Positions 20,550-30,549 of a stretch of 64,000 nucleotides of DNA are shown one piece after another. The stretch comes from Solimicrobium sp. (GTDB lineage Bacteria; Pseudomonadota; Gammaproteobacteria; Burkholderiales; Burkholderiaceae_D). Location: NCBI GenBank assembly GCA_021155915.1, contig JAJNBE010000005.1, positions 1-64,000 of the forward strand, given 5' to 3'. Position 1 is the stretch's first letter. Every line of letters begins with the position of its first letter. Under the pieces are notes generated by a model. The model was not told the DNA's origin. It ran no database searches and saw only the letters and a program-made list of their open reading frames with translations. The position numbers were made by a program, and so were the translations under genes.

Positions 20550-21332
20550 TTGCTCAATGCTAAGGAAGTCACATGTCAGAAATTGCAGCGCACCTCCTTA
20601 CCTCCTGAAGTTAAACAGCGGTGGTTAGGAACAATACGCAATATCGCTCTGGGTATCTTAGTATTGGGCATCGTAATGATATGGGGTAACCAACTGGAAA
20701 ATTTTGCTGTTTCGTTGGTGGCCGTTGCGGCAGCGTTTGTATTAGCTACGCGTGAAATGTTGTTATGTATTTTAGGTTCGGTTTTCCGCACAAGTACCGA
20801 CATGTGCCGTATTGGTGACCGGATCGAAATAAATGGGGTTAAAGGCCAAATTATTGATATGAATTTGTTTTCCACTATTCTGGTTGAATCGACTCAATCT
20901 TGTTCACTGAAAAGTACAGTAGGTAGAGTTGTTACGATTCCTAATTCGATGTTTTTTAGCCAGGCAATTTATAACGAGACGCGGCTCGGTTGTTTTGTAA
21001 CACTGACGGTTCATATTCGGTTGGAACGTGATGACGATTGGCATCTCGCCGAGCAAATTTTACTAGAGTCTGGCAACAAAATTATCGACGAATATGCGGA
21101 TAAATTAGCGCTCAACTCCAAAAATATTGCTCATATTTATGCCGTAGCAATGCCTTTGCAGCATGCGCAGGTCCGGTTAACCTTGGATGATATAAATCAC
21201 GTTAATTTGGACCTACAATTACCTGCACCCCTTGGTAAGTCGAATAAAATTGAACAGCGTATTGTGAGAGAATTTTTATCAAAAATGCCCGCCCCGTCGA
21301 ATTATCAACCTTTCTCGGACAAATCTAATTAA
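20550..21332 (+). CDS. Small mechanosensitive channel (MscS) domain protein; start uncertain
   Basis: VAAAFVLATREMLLCILGSVFRTSTDMCRIGDRIEINGVKGQIIDMNLFSTILVE matches MscS pore/beta domain pattern; track start is TTG. Confidence 0.8.
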   Translation: MLNAKEVTCQKLQRTSLPPEVKQRWLGTIRNIALGILVLGIVMIWGNQLENFAVSLVAVAAAFVLATREMLLCILGSVFRTSTDMCRIGDRIEINGVKGQIIDMNLFSTILVESTQSCSLKSTVGRVVTIPNSMFFSQAIYNETRLGCFVTLTVHIRLERDDDWHLAEQILLESGNKIIDEYADKLALNSKNIAHIYAVAMPLQHAQVRLTLDDINHVNLDLQLPAPLGKSNKIEQRIVREFLSKMPAPSNYQPFSDKSN

Positions 21333-21348
21333 ATAATTTGGACCCGCG

Positions 21349-21448
21349 ATGACTAAGCAAAAAAAGATCATAGGAATCACTGCCGCCTCTTTTCGGCACA
21401 GGATTTGCTATACGTGTTGCCCATATAGCAAAAACATCCGTAATTTGA
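21349..21448 (+). pseudogene. Frameshifted N-terminal remnant resembling glycerol-3-phosphate dehydrogenase GpsA
   Basis: MTKQKKIIGITAASF (frame 1), then one extra T in TTTT, then FGTGFAIRVAHIAKTSVI* ; resembles the GAGSWGTALA Rossmann start. Confidence 0.45.
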
Positions 21449-21754
21449 GATTGACGAGTTAATTACATTGATTTTTCAGAATACATAGCCTAAAGTGAAT
21501 TATAGATACTTCGTGAAAAATCTGATCGAGGGGCGGGCACCCTCGGGTTAGTAATTTCTGACAAGAGTTAATAGTATTAAAAAAATTTGCGAAATAAGTT
21601 TTTTCGCGGTATGGAATGTCTGCTTTCAGATAATCGTCGATAACCGCCAAACCAAAAAATTGGGTGGTGAAGTAAAATAAATGCTAAAAAACGTACTAAA
21701 GTTAAGCAGCAGTTTCATTTATATAAAACCACTTTCTATTACTAAGGTGACATC

Positions 21755-22363
21755 ATGAAAAGCAATCTTGTTATTTCAAAATTAGTTCAAATTCTTTGTC
21801 TTTTTATGTTAGGTTCGTCTGCTTTCGCCTATGAACCCATAATTTGTTTTGCAAATATGAAAGTGAAAGGTCAAAAAGATGCCCCTTTCGACAATTTAAA
21901 GTCCACTCGTTTTAAGCCAATGCAAAATGTTAAAGAAGATTTTCTGAATTTTCTTCAACCAGCCAATTTTGAAAGACTTGAAAACAAGATATCTTTACAA
22001 GGCTTTTATTCTACTTCTTCGAATAATCAAACATCCCCGGATGGGTACTTTATAATATCCTCTACTAATGAGGGTCCGAACATACTCAATCCAAACAGTA
22101 TGAATGCCCTGAAAATTTTCGATCGGAACGGTGCGCATCAATTTTGCGAACAGATTAGGGATGCCTGCCGTACGGTATTAAACGAGACATATCGTGATTT
22201 TTGGGCAGATGTCTATACCGGCAAGGTAGGCGTTAGCAGTTCGGGCGACTGGAAGGATCTTGTCTTATTGTGGACAGAAAGCGGAACAGTAAACAACGGA
22301 AAATTATGGGAAGTTCATTCCTATAATTGCACTACAAAACAGGATATATTTGAAGCTAAATGA
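21755..22363 (+). CDS. Hypothetical secreted protein
   Basis: 202 aa with signal peptide (MKSNLVISKLVQILCLFMLGSSAFA); AAGGTG upstream of ATG. Confidence 0.75.
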   Translation: MKSNLVISKLVQILCLFMLGSSAFAYEPIICFANMKVKGQKDAPFDNLKSTRFKPMQNVKEDFLNFLQPANFERLENKISLQGFYSTSSNNQTSPDGYFIISSTNEGPNILNPNSMNALKIFDRNGAHQFCEQIRDACRTVLNETYRDFWADVYTGKVGVSSSGDWKDLVLLWTESGTVNNGKLWEVHSYNCTTKQDIFEAK

Positions 22364-22529
22364 TGTTGTGGAATAATCGTCGATTATACTAAACCGTTAC
22401 TGCTCCTTCAAAAAAAGTTTATCGGGAGAAACGCCCTTGCCTATAAATAGTTAAAATAGTTATATCTTTATACTTAAAATAAATTTTTCTTGAGTTTTCT
22501 GTTTAATTTATCAATAAAGTTGCCCAACG

Positions 22530-22563
22530 AAACAGCGTCAAATCAGCCCGACGCTGTTTTTTT
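22530..22563 (+). terminator. Rho-independent terminator
   Basis: AACAGCGTC-aaatcagccc-GACGCTGTTTTTTT stem-loop with T tract. Confidence 0.8.
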
Positions 22564-22862
22564 AATCCCAAATTTTTAAATTGACCTTTCGATTTCAGCC
22601 TGAACTGCTTCAACAATCTTCGTCTCAGCATCCACTTCAGCCTTTACCCCTTTATACTCGAAAATTCTGAGTACGGGGATAAACTGCACATAGCCTTAAA
22701 CTGATGCTGATACAGGCATTGATGCTCCAACGTATTGCCTATTACCGCCGTTTATTTGTGTTAGCTGGGGAACGCCATGAATGCAAATTAGCCTGTATAG
22801 GATTGCACGCCGTCGACCGACACACAAATCGTGAGACTGTCACTATGTAAAACTCTTTTTCA

Positions 22863-23003
22863 AAGACCCCTGCACACACCTTACTGCGAGAACCAAATAC
22901 GACACGGTGCGATGCTGGCAACCCTTAAATATCCACGTGCACTGTGGTCGCTGCGCTTCGTGCATTTGTGTTTGGCTCGCCACGGTTGTTGGCAGAGGTC
23001 TCG
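22863..23003. repeat. Divergent copy of dispersed palindromic repeat (copy B)
   Basis: Arms aagacccctgcacacaccttactgcgagaaccaaa / cgagacctctgccaacaaccgtggcgagccaaa are inverted and match ends of other copies. Confidence 0.7.
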
Positions 23004-23046
23004 TTCATTGTAAAAACGAACACTCAGATCCATTTTTTACAAAATT

Positions 23047-23724
<678 letters not shown>

Positions 23725-23753
23725 TTAATTTAAGTTTTGAACGATAATTTCTT

Positions 23754-24545
23754 CTATTCATTCCCATGTTCTGAATAATATTGCCTAACTCGTTGCAAGT
23801 CGTCCGGAGTATCGACGCCTGTGGAAGATGCGGTGGCAGCGACATGCACAGCAATCGGATAACCATTCCAAAGTACACGTAGCTGCTCTAACGCTTCATA
23901 GCATTCAAGCGGTGCCAGCTCTAAGGTTGAATATTTTTGCAAGAAAGCGTACGTATAAGCATATATACCGATATGGCGATAGACCCGATAACCTGTGGGC
24001 ATACTAGTTTTTGTCAAGGTAAAAGCATCTCGATTCCAAGGAATGGTCGCACGAGAGAAATACAATGCACGTCCTGATTTATCTATTACCACTTTTACTA
24101 CGTTTGGGTTAAAAGCGTCTTCTGCGCTCGTAATTAAATGCGCCGCGGTTGACATTTCTATATCCTGTTTAATCTGTGCAGCTGTTGCAGAAATTAGCTC
24201 AGGGTCAATCAATGGTTCATCGCCTTGCACATTCACAATGACTGTGTCAGCCGGCAGATCTAATTTTTTTGCTACTTCGGCAATACGATCAGTACCTGAC
24301 TGATGATCAGCTTGCGTTAGATAAGCGGTAATGCCATATTGTTCACAAGCATCAATAATACTTACGTCATCACAAGCCACCGCTACCAATTTTGCTCCAG
24401 ACAACTTAGCGCGTTCAGCAACACGCACCACCATGGGCTTGCCAGCCAAATCTGCAAGTGGTTTACGAGGCAGGCGAGTAGAAGCAAGTCGTGCGGGAAT
24501 AATTACAAAAAAATTATTTTGCGTCATAAGTTGAGTTTGACTCAT
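23754..24545 (-). CDS. kdsB: 3-deoxy-manno-octulosonate cytidylyltransferase KdsB
   Basis: 263 aa; [25 protein letters not shown]. Confidence 0.96.
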   Translation of the reverse strand: MSQTQLMTQNNFFVIIPARLASTRLPRKPLADLAGKPMVVRVAERAKLSGAKLVAVACDDVSIIDACEQYGITAYLTQADHQSGTDRIAEVAKKLDLPADTVIVNVQGDEPLIDPELISATAAQIKQDIEMSTAAHLITSAEDAFNPNVVKVVIDKSGRALYFSRATIPWNRDAFTLTKTSMPTGYRVYRHIGIYAYTYAFLQKYSTLELAPLECYEALEQLRVLWNGYPIAVHVAATASSTGVDTPDDLQRVRQYYSEHGNE

Positions 24546-24766
24546 TTCTCTTCAGTTTGATTAAAAGTGTCTTTAGTGTCATTTTCCGCCAGCGTTAGGT
24601 CACGTGCTTGATCCGCCCACATTATGGGAATACCATCACGGATTGGGTAGGCCAGCTTGTCGGCTTTACAAACTAATTCTTGCGCCGCCTTCTCGTACAC
24701 TAAAGGACCTTTGCATAAGGGACACACTAGAATATCAAGCAAACGAAGATCCACGTTTTTCTCCAC
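24542..24766 (-). CDS. Trm112/YcaR-family small protein
   Basis: 74 aa; [13 protein letters not shown]...[11 protein letters not shown]; overlaps kdsB start. Confidence 0.92.
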   Translation of the reverse strand: MEKNVDLRLLDILVCPLCKGPLVYEKAAQELVCKADKLAYPIRDGIPIMWADQARDLTLAENDTKDTFNQTEEK

Positions 24767-25783
24767 TCAATTTAATTTCTTAATAATTTTTTCAATGACA
24801 TCCACATCCACTTCAACTTCTACCACCACCACCCAGATCCGCGGATCAGTAGCGATATTTTTTAACTGACGGCATTTTACTGCATCTTTTTCTGTGATCA
24901 GAATCATATCAGCCGTCAAAGCCTCGAATGGATTATTTAAATATTCATAATGATCGGGTAATGGTAATTCTGAGCATTTCACGCCTTGCTGACGCAACAT
25001 AGCAAAAAAACGCTCTGGATAACCAATACCTGCTGCTGCTATTACGGTTATTTCTTTATCAAATGAACTTAAATCGCGTTTTTGCGTTGCATCAAGTAAC
25101 TGCTGCACGAAAGTACCTTTTAACTGCATACGAACGGTATCTTTTGGCAAATTTACACTAATTTCTTCAACTGCATTTAAATTGGCCACGGTAATGTCAC
25201 GCCTTCTAGTGACTGGCTCCCGTAATGGTCCGGCCGGTAACAACCAGCCGTTACCAATACCCCGTGTGTCGAACAGCATAATCTCCACATTGCGGGCTAA
25301 AGCCATATGCTGCAACCCGTCGTCCGCAATGATTACATTTACCTCAGGAAAATTCGCTAATAACAACTGACCGGCCTTAATACGGTCGCGCCCCACGACG
25401 ACAGGACAGGAACTTTGCTGTGCCAATAAGATCGGCTCATCACCGACTAATACTGCCTTTGACTGCGCTACTACAACACACGGGGCCTCGTGTTTCCTGC
25501 CATAACCTCGGGAAATTACGCCTGGCTTATATCCTGTATATTGCAGTTGCTTCAGCAGCCACAGGGTAAACGGTGTCTTACCGGTGCCTCCGACAAAAAT
25601 ATTGCCAACCACGATGACGGGGACAGCTAATTTTTTCTGCTGTAACCATTTAATTCGATACAAAAATGCACGCAGCTTAATAACTGCACCGAATGACCAC
25701 GCCAAGGGCAAGAGAAGGCGAGTAAGCCAGCCTCGTTTCATCCATGCGTGCATAACAGCATGGGTAATATAGGTTTTGGTCAT
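24767..25783 (-). CDS. lpxK: Tetraacyldisaccharide 4'-kinase LpxK
   Basis: 338 aa; VVGNIFVGGTGKTPFTLWL, SRGYGRK, DDGLQH, ITEKDAVK. Confidence 0.95.
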   Translation of the reverse strand: MTKTYITHAVMHAWMKRGWLTRLLLPLAWSFGAVIKLRAFLYRIKWLQQKKLAVPVIVVGNIFVGGTGKTPFTLWLLKQLQYTGYKPGVISRGYGRKHEAPCVVVAQSKAVLVGDEPILLAQQSSCPVVVGRDRIKAGQLLLANFPEVNVIIADDGLQHMALARNVEIMLFDTRGIGNGWLLPAGPLREPVTRRRDITVANLNAVEEISVNLPKDTVRMQLKGTFVQQLLDATQKRDLSSFDKEITVIAAAGIGYPERFFAMLRQQGVKCSELPLPDHYEYLNNPFEALTADMILITEKDAVKCRQLKNIATDPRIWVVVVEVEVDVDVIEKIIKKLN

Positions 25784-25836
25784 TAAGCCAGACCCGAAAA
25801 AAGCAACTGGCGTATCTCGTAGATAGTTAACACGAA

Positions 25837-26289
25837 TTAGCGGGCATGGTTCTGTGCCGCAAAGGTAATCTTAGATAAGCCGGCTAAGCGTGCCGCTTCT
25901 AGAATGTCGATAACAGACTGATGGCTGGCGGCGCCGTCAGCGTTAATGATGACAACTGGTTCCGAAGAGTCTGCACTCCCCAAAAACTCAGCGACTACTT
26001 TTTTGATATTTTCAGCCAAATCCGCCGTGTTAACCCGGGCCACCGGATATTCGTTGATCTTGTAATTCCCATGAACATCGACGCCAATCTGGATTTCGTT
26101 TGGGTGTTGCTGCACGGTTGCTGCCTCAGCTTTTGGAAGATTGATTTGCAATTCGGTGAAACGACTGTAAGTAGTCGTTACCATTAAAAAAATTAGAATT
26201 ACTAAGAGCACATCGATAAAGGGAATGAGATTAATTTCTGGTTCAGCACGACCTGCAATGCCCTTACTGTTACCTTTTCGGAAGTTCAT
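25837..26289 (-). CDS. exbD: ExbD/TolR family biopolymer transport protein
   Basis: 150 aa; INLIPFIDVLLVILIFLMVTTTY with TM aspartate. Confidence 0.92.
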   Translation of the reverse strand: MNFRKGNSKGIAGRAEPEINLIPFIDVLLVILIFLMVTTTYSRFTELQINLPKAEAATVQQHPNEIQIGVDVHGNYKINEYPVARVNTADLAENIKKVVAEFLGSADSSEPVVIINADGAASHQSVIDILEAARLAGLSKITFAAQNHAR

Positions 26290-26292
26290 TTT

Positions 26293-26910
26293 TTACCTCA
26301 ATGCTTCAGAACGGTTGCCATGGACAATATCAACAAACTTTACGGCTTGTTGTTCCATTTGAACGATAAATTCGTTAATGAGCGCACTGAAATGGCGATA
26401 AAAGAAAATGGTGGGCATAGCGATCAAAATTCCAAAAGCCGTGTTGTATAAAGCAACTGAGATTCCATGCGCAAGCTGCGCTGGATTAGCGCCCGACGAA
26501 TTTTGCGCACCAAAAATTTCAATCATTCCCACTACTGTACCAAACAAGCCCATTAAGGTCGCTAAAGAAGCAATTGTCCCTAGCGTAGTTAGAAAACGCT
26601 CTAATTCATGAGCTGCGGCATGACCAGCTTCTTCAATAGCCTCTTTCATCACTTCCCGGGGGGCATTCACGTTGCGCAGCCCTGCCGCCAAGACACGACC
26701 CAATGGCGAATTTTGCTCTAATTTTTCTACCACCTCATTATTCACTTTGCCACTACGATGAACATGAATAACTTCCGCTAACAAGGTACGCGGTAAGATT
26801 CGTTGGGTACGCAGCGATAAAGAACGTTCAATAATCAATGCCAACGCAATAACAGAGGCAATTAACAAAAAATAAATTGGCCATCCAGCCGACTGTAATA
26901 TGGCAAACAA
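26293..26910 (-). CDS. exbB: MotA/TolQ/ExbB proton channel family protein
   Basis: 205 aa; LATLMGLFGTVVGMIEIF, AFGILIAMPTIFFYRHF. Confidence 0.92.
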   Translation of the reverse strand: MFAILQSAGWPIYFLLIASVIALALIIERSLSLRTQRILPRTLLAEVIHVHRSGKVNNEVVEKLEQNSPLGRVLAAGLRNVNAPREVMKEAIEEAGHAAAHELERFLTTLGTIASLATLMGLFGTVVGMIEIFGAQNSSGANPAQLAHGISVALYNTAFGILIAMPTIFFYRHFSALINEFIVQMEQQAVKFVDIVHGNRSEALR

Positions 26911-26954
26911 TGCACACTCCTTTTGAATAGTGTTTTGGGCGTAAACCCCTTGTC

Positions 26955-27096
26955 AAAGATGTTGACACAAACCTGCTATGCGAGCCAAATAAGGGCCCCG
27001 GGCGCTCGCAATCCTCATGCCCTTAGGCGCACTCCGGTCATGCGTTTTCCGTGAACCCGTGTCTTTAGCTCGCCCGTTGGATTGTGCAGAGTCTCT
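26955..27096. repeat. Divergent copy of dispersed palindromic repeat (copy C)
   Basis: Arm tgacacaaacctgctatgcgagccaaataagg...gctcgcaatcctcatg and opposite arm ctcgcccgttggattgtgcagagtctc match family ends. Confidence 0.7.
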
Positions 27097-27275
27097 TTCA
27101 TTTTGAAGCATAACTTCGCAATGTAACTCGTTGCGCGGTACTGAGCAAGTACCTGTTGAGTTATTTACCAGCATCAAAAGGTATATGACTCTTTTCTCAA
27201 CGTAATGATATCCTCGTATATTAGTTATCAGGCATTCGTCTTGGATTGAAACCATTCCCAAAGACCGTAAAGACT

Positions 27276-27860
27276 TTATTCGCCGGGAGATTCACTTTTT
27301 ACGACAGGTCGATCTATATTTACATCGGATGTAATATCTATTATTTCGCCAAATGGAAATGTAGTAACAGCATCATAATTTGATCGTGATGGCTGAGCAC
27401 GCAGATAGGTGCTCTCCGAACAATTAACAATTTCCGCACCCTCGCCCTCCGGAGATAGGTCTTCATTGCTAGATAAAAACTCATTGATATTTAGCTCCTT
27501 CCGAGAATCGCCAACGTCTGGAATCTGATCATTAATCAATTCTGGCTCTTCTTCTGAACTCTGATTATTTATCAATTCTGACTCAATTGATCTTTTTTGA
27601 TACAGGTAATATAAAGCAAAGCCAAGGCCGACTGCACCTGTTATTAAAAGGGGAACCACTATTGATGCCATTACAATAATATTTTCTTTAGTGATTCCGT
27701 ATATTTGACCTGGTTCAGTTGTTGGAGGGCTGGTTGCAGACGGATAAGCTGCGAAGGTAGTTAGGAGTTTTTTAGTAGGTTGCATATTTGGAAGATTGTT
27801 GTATAGAGCAAGTCCTACTTCTTTTATACTTTTAGGATTATCGGTAAAAATGTTTTCCAT
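27276..27860 (-). CDS. Hypothetical single-pass membrane protein
   Basis: 194 aa; AGGAG upstream of ATG; one TM segment (IIVMASIVVPLLITGAVGLGFALYYLY) with acidic cytoplasmic-type tail. Confidence 0.65.
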   Translation of the reverse strand: MENIFTDNPKSIKEVGLALYNNLPNMQPTKKLLTTFAAYPSATSPPTTEPGQIYGITKENIIVMASIVVPLLITGAVGLGFALYYLYQKRSIESELINNQSSEEEPELINDQIPDVGDSRKELNINEFLSSNEDLSPEGEGAEIVNCSESTYLRAQPSRSNYDAVTTFPFGEIIDITSDVNIDRPVVKSESPGE

Positions 27861-28675
27861 ATTTTTCTCCTGAAAATAAAGTTATCAATTTAACGTGACT
27901 AATGTTGCATTTCCCACAACATCTAAGAGATCTTCTTGAGCAAATTCTTTGCGCTGTAACTGATTCCCACACCGTATTCGAAAACGACGATCATAAATTT
28001 GCGTCAGTCCCATCATAAATAGGCTGTGCCAACTGTTTTTTGATATGAATCAGAAATTTAATGATTTATCGGAGGCACCACTGTGGGAGGCGCCCCTGAC
28101 AGCGCTCACGCTTTGTGCAAAATAGAGATATTTGCCCAACGTAGCCTATTTGCCCGCTACACCTTATAGTGGATCTGATCGACATTACCGAATGAATTAA
28201 ACCGAGATTTTCCGTTAGACCGCAACAACTTCGTAACAAAGCCGATAAACATTAACAATCAGACTAAGAAGACCATCGCAAATTGCACACAACGCTACGC
28301 AGTCAATTGCACTCCTTTCAAGTTACCGGGAATGGGTTGCTCCTCCTTGCAGCATAAAGGCCGCCGTGTCGGCAGTGGTGTAAGGGTTGCGCCGGTATAA
28401 TACAGCGCTCGAAACTTCCCTACCCAGAAAGTTGCTGGAGTCTAAAGCTTTTACGCAGCTCGCCAATTTAAAAGAAGCGGACTTAGCTTTGTGGAAAATC
28501 TAGGTTAAAAGTTGTACACAACCTGTGTGGGTAACTTTGTGGGCAATTCATTACAAATTTTTACAGGCAATTGATTTAATATAGATTTATTCAAACTGCT
28601 CATAATCTAAGCAATCGCCATTGTCTAATTTTGCGGTGGCTAGCTTCGATAGCTGCCTGTGAAGCTCTCACCCGG

Positions 28676-29134
28676 TCACCGGGGAGATTTAGAATAATGC
28701 TCGATTAACGTTTTTTCGATCGCCTCATTTGGAAGCTGCTTCACTTCCTCATAACAAAAACTCGCCTCGCCATAGATGGGCTGAAGTCCGGATAAAATGG
28801 CTTTTTCGCGTCTCAAAGAATAACCTGGGGACTGGTCAGTAAGAATGGTTTCCCACAAATTTTTGCTGGACAAAAAACAGTCTTTTAGTGCCGAATCTAA
28901 TCGACCAAAAGAATGGTAGTAATCATAGGTATGCTCAGCATGGCACGCGATGTATTTATTGCTGTTGGTAGATTCCAAGGATAACTGTCGAGGCAATTCA
29001 TGGTTACCTAACATGGCCCAAAGAGCTAAGCCATCCTCGTTCAATTGAAAGCTTTCTGTGTGTGCCCGGGATGGCTCTGGATTCTGGAAAACTAAACTAT
29101 TCATCTTTCTATTGTTTATGCATCCTAATTCCAT
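28676..29134 (-). CDS. Hypothetical protein with GNHE motif
   Basis: 152 aa; strong RBS (AAAGGAGAATAGAAATG); AMLGNHELPRQLS resembles the PPP metallophosphatase GNHE motif. Confidence 0.6.
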   Translation of the reverse strand: MELGCINNRKMNSLVFQNPEPSRAHTESFQLNEDGLALWAMLGNHELPRQLSLESTNSNKYIACHAEHTYDYYHSFGRLDSALKDCFLSSKNLWETILTDQSPGYSLRREKAILSGLQPIYGEASFCYEEVKQLPNEAIEKTLIEHYSKSPR

Positions 29135-29518
29135 TTCTATTCTCCTTTTTTGTTAGGCCCACAAGATAGTGAACCATTAATAGTGCCCAACTTTACAGTT
29201 CTGAATGATAACTTCTCAAATGCCAATATAAACAAGTACACTCCGGATTAAATTTAGCAATTAATTCTTAGTTAGAAGGGCTAACGCGGTGCGGTGCAGT
29301 ATGCACCGCACCAATCACTTGTTTTGCGCTTGTTTTGCGCTTGTTCAAACTAATTGAGCAGTTATTTTAAAGTCTTGTAACTAAAGTGATATGTACCGAT
29401 TTTGGCTAATCCGGCCTGCTATCTTAGCGCGCAAGTATATTAAGCAATATGCATTTTCGATTAGAAGCGACTAATCATGACTATAACAAAGCTATAATGA
29501 AGATGAAGACAAATACTC

Positions 29519-30481
29519 TCAAACACGCACGAGCATTAATCCCGCTCGTAATCCGACATCAACATCCGAATTAGGGAACAGTACATATTCCGGTATTTCG
29601 CCCACTGAATATGTTATGTCATTGTCAAAAGCCAAGGTCGAACCGGGCGAAAATTCAGTAAAATTTGGTGTATTTCGATCAAAGATAAATTGAAAAGCGT
29701 CACTTCGTTTAATTAACTCTTGCGCAACCCGGAAAAAAGTTGGATTTAACTGATTTTCCTGCCTCATCAGACCAGAGCGCAGTAATGAACCGATTGCGGA
29801 CTGAGTGCTCAAAAATTGGCTCAAATCATTTTTTCCCAAGTCACCAATTCGGCCCAGTTCAGCAGTACAACTTATTGCACCAAGGTGTTCGCAAGTGAAT
29901 GAGCTAAAAGTAACTGATGGCTGTGGGCTTAATATTACCGCTTGAATTCCTGCCGAACCCAACCAACTTAAAAAAGCAAAATTAGTTTTGCCAGGTACAA
30001 TCGCGAAGGTAGTGTAAGCGGAAGCTCGAATCGCGGTGTGTAAGTCCAGATGCACATTGTTTTTATAGCCCGCAAAAAACTGCTCGGTTACCTCCATTAG
30101 CTGATCAGCGCGTTGTGCTTCTATGGTGTTATCTGGTGAAGCCCGATGTAGTGAAAACTTACGATTCAAATCGGCATCAATAAATCGTTTTTTTTCTGCA
30201 ATGGCGGGTAAATTTCCCACTACAATCATCAGATCAACCCCCAACAAATGAGGCGCGTTGGTTAACTCTTCCAACAGCAACGCCATCATTTCAATTGGTG
30301 TGGTTTCATTGCCATGCACTCCGACTGAAATTAATAAACGCATGCGTTCAGTATTTAATTGAGCGGTGTTAATTTGTAGTATGCCCGCGTAAGGTTGGCG
30401 TACTACAAATCCAGCTTGCATAAATGAATTTGCTAAAGATGAAAAATCACCTTTAGCAAGGGGGGTAAGAGTTCTGTCCAT
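29519..30481 (-). CDS. astE: Succinylglutamate desuccinylase AstE
   Basis: 320 aa; SVGVHGNETTPIEM zinc motif, DLNRKF, HLDLHTAIR; located in ast operon. Confidence 0.93.
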   Translation of the reverse strand: MDRTLTPLAKGDFSSLANSFMQAGFVVRQPYAGILQINTAQLNTERMRLLISVGVHGNETTPIEMMALLLEELTNAPHLLGVDLMIVVGNLPAIAEKKRFIDADLNRKFSLHRASPDNTIEAQRADQLMEVTEQFFAGYKNNVHLDLHTAIRASAYTTFAIVPGKTNFAFLSWLGSAGIQAVILSPQPSVTFSSFTCEHLGAISCTAELGRIGDLGKNDLSQFLSTQSAIGSLLRSGLMRQENQLNPTFFRVAQELIKRSDAFQFIFDRNTPNFTEFSPGSTLAFDNDITYSVGEIPEYVLFPNSDVDVGLRAGLMLVRV

Positions 30482-30549
30482 TATTTAGCTTGGCTCATAA
30501 TAAGTCAGCCAAATATGCCTACATGAAAATCGCACAGGTTCATAAAAAG

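Noticed and set aside
24810-24870. VVVVEVEVDVDV low-complexity tail in LpxK
   Set aside because: Short simple repeat near the C terminus of a clear housekeeping gene; likely tolerated variation.
26953-27261. 102-aa minus ORF
   Set aside because: It runs through palindromic repeat copy C and has no RBS or family resemblance.
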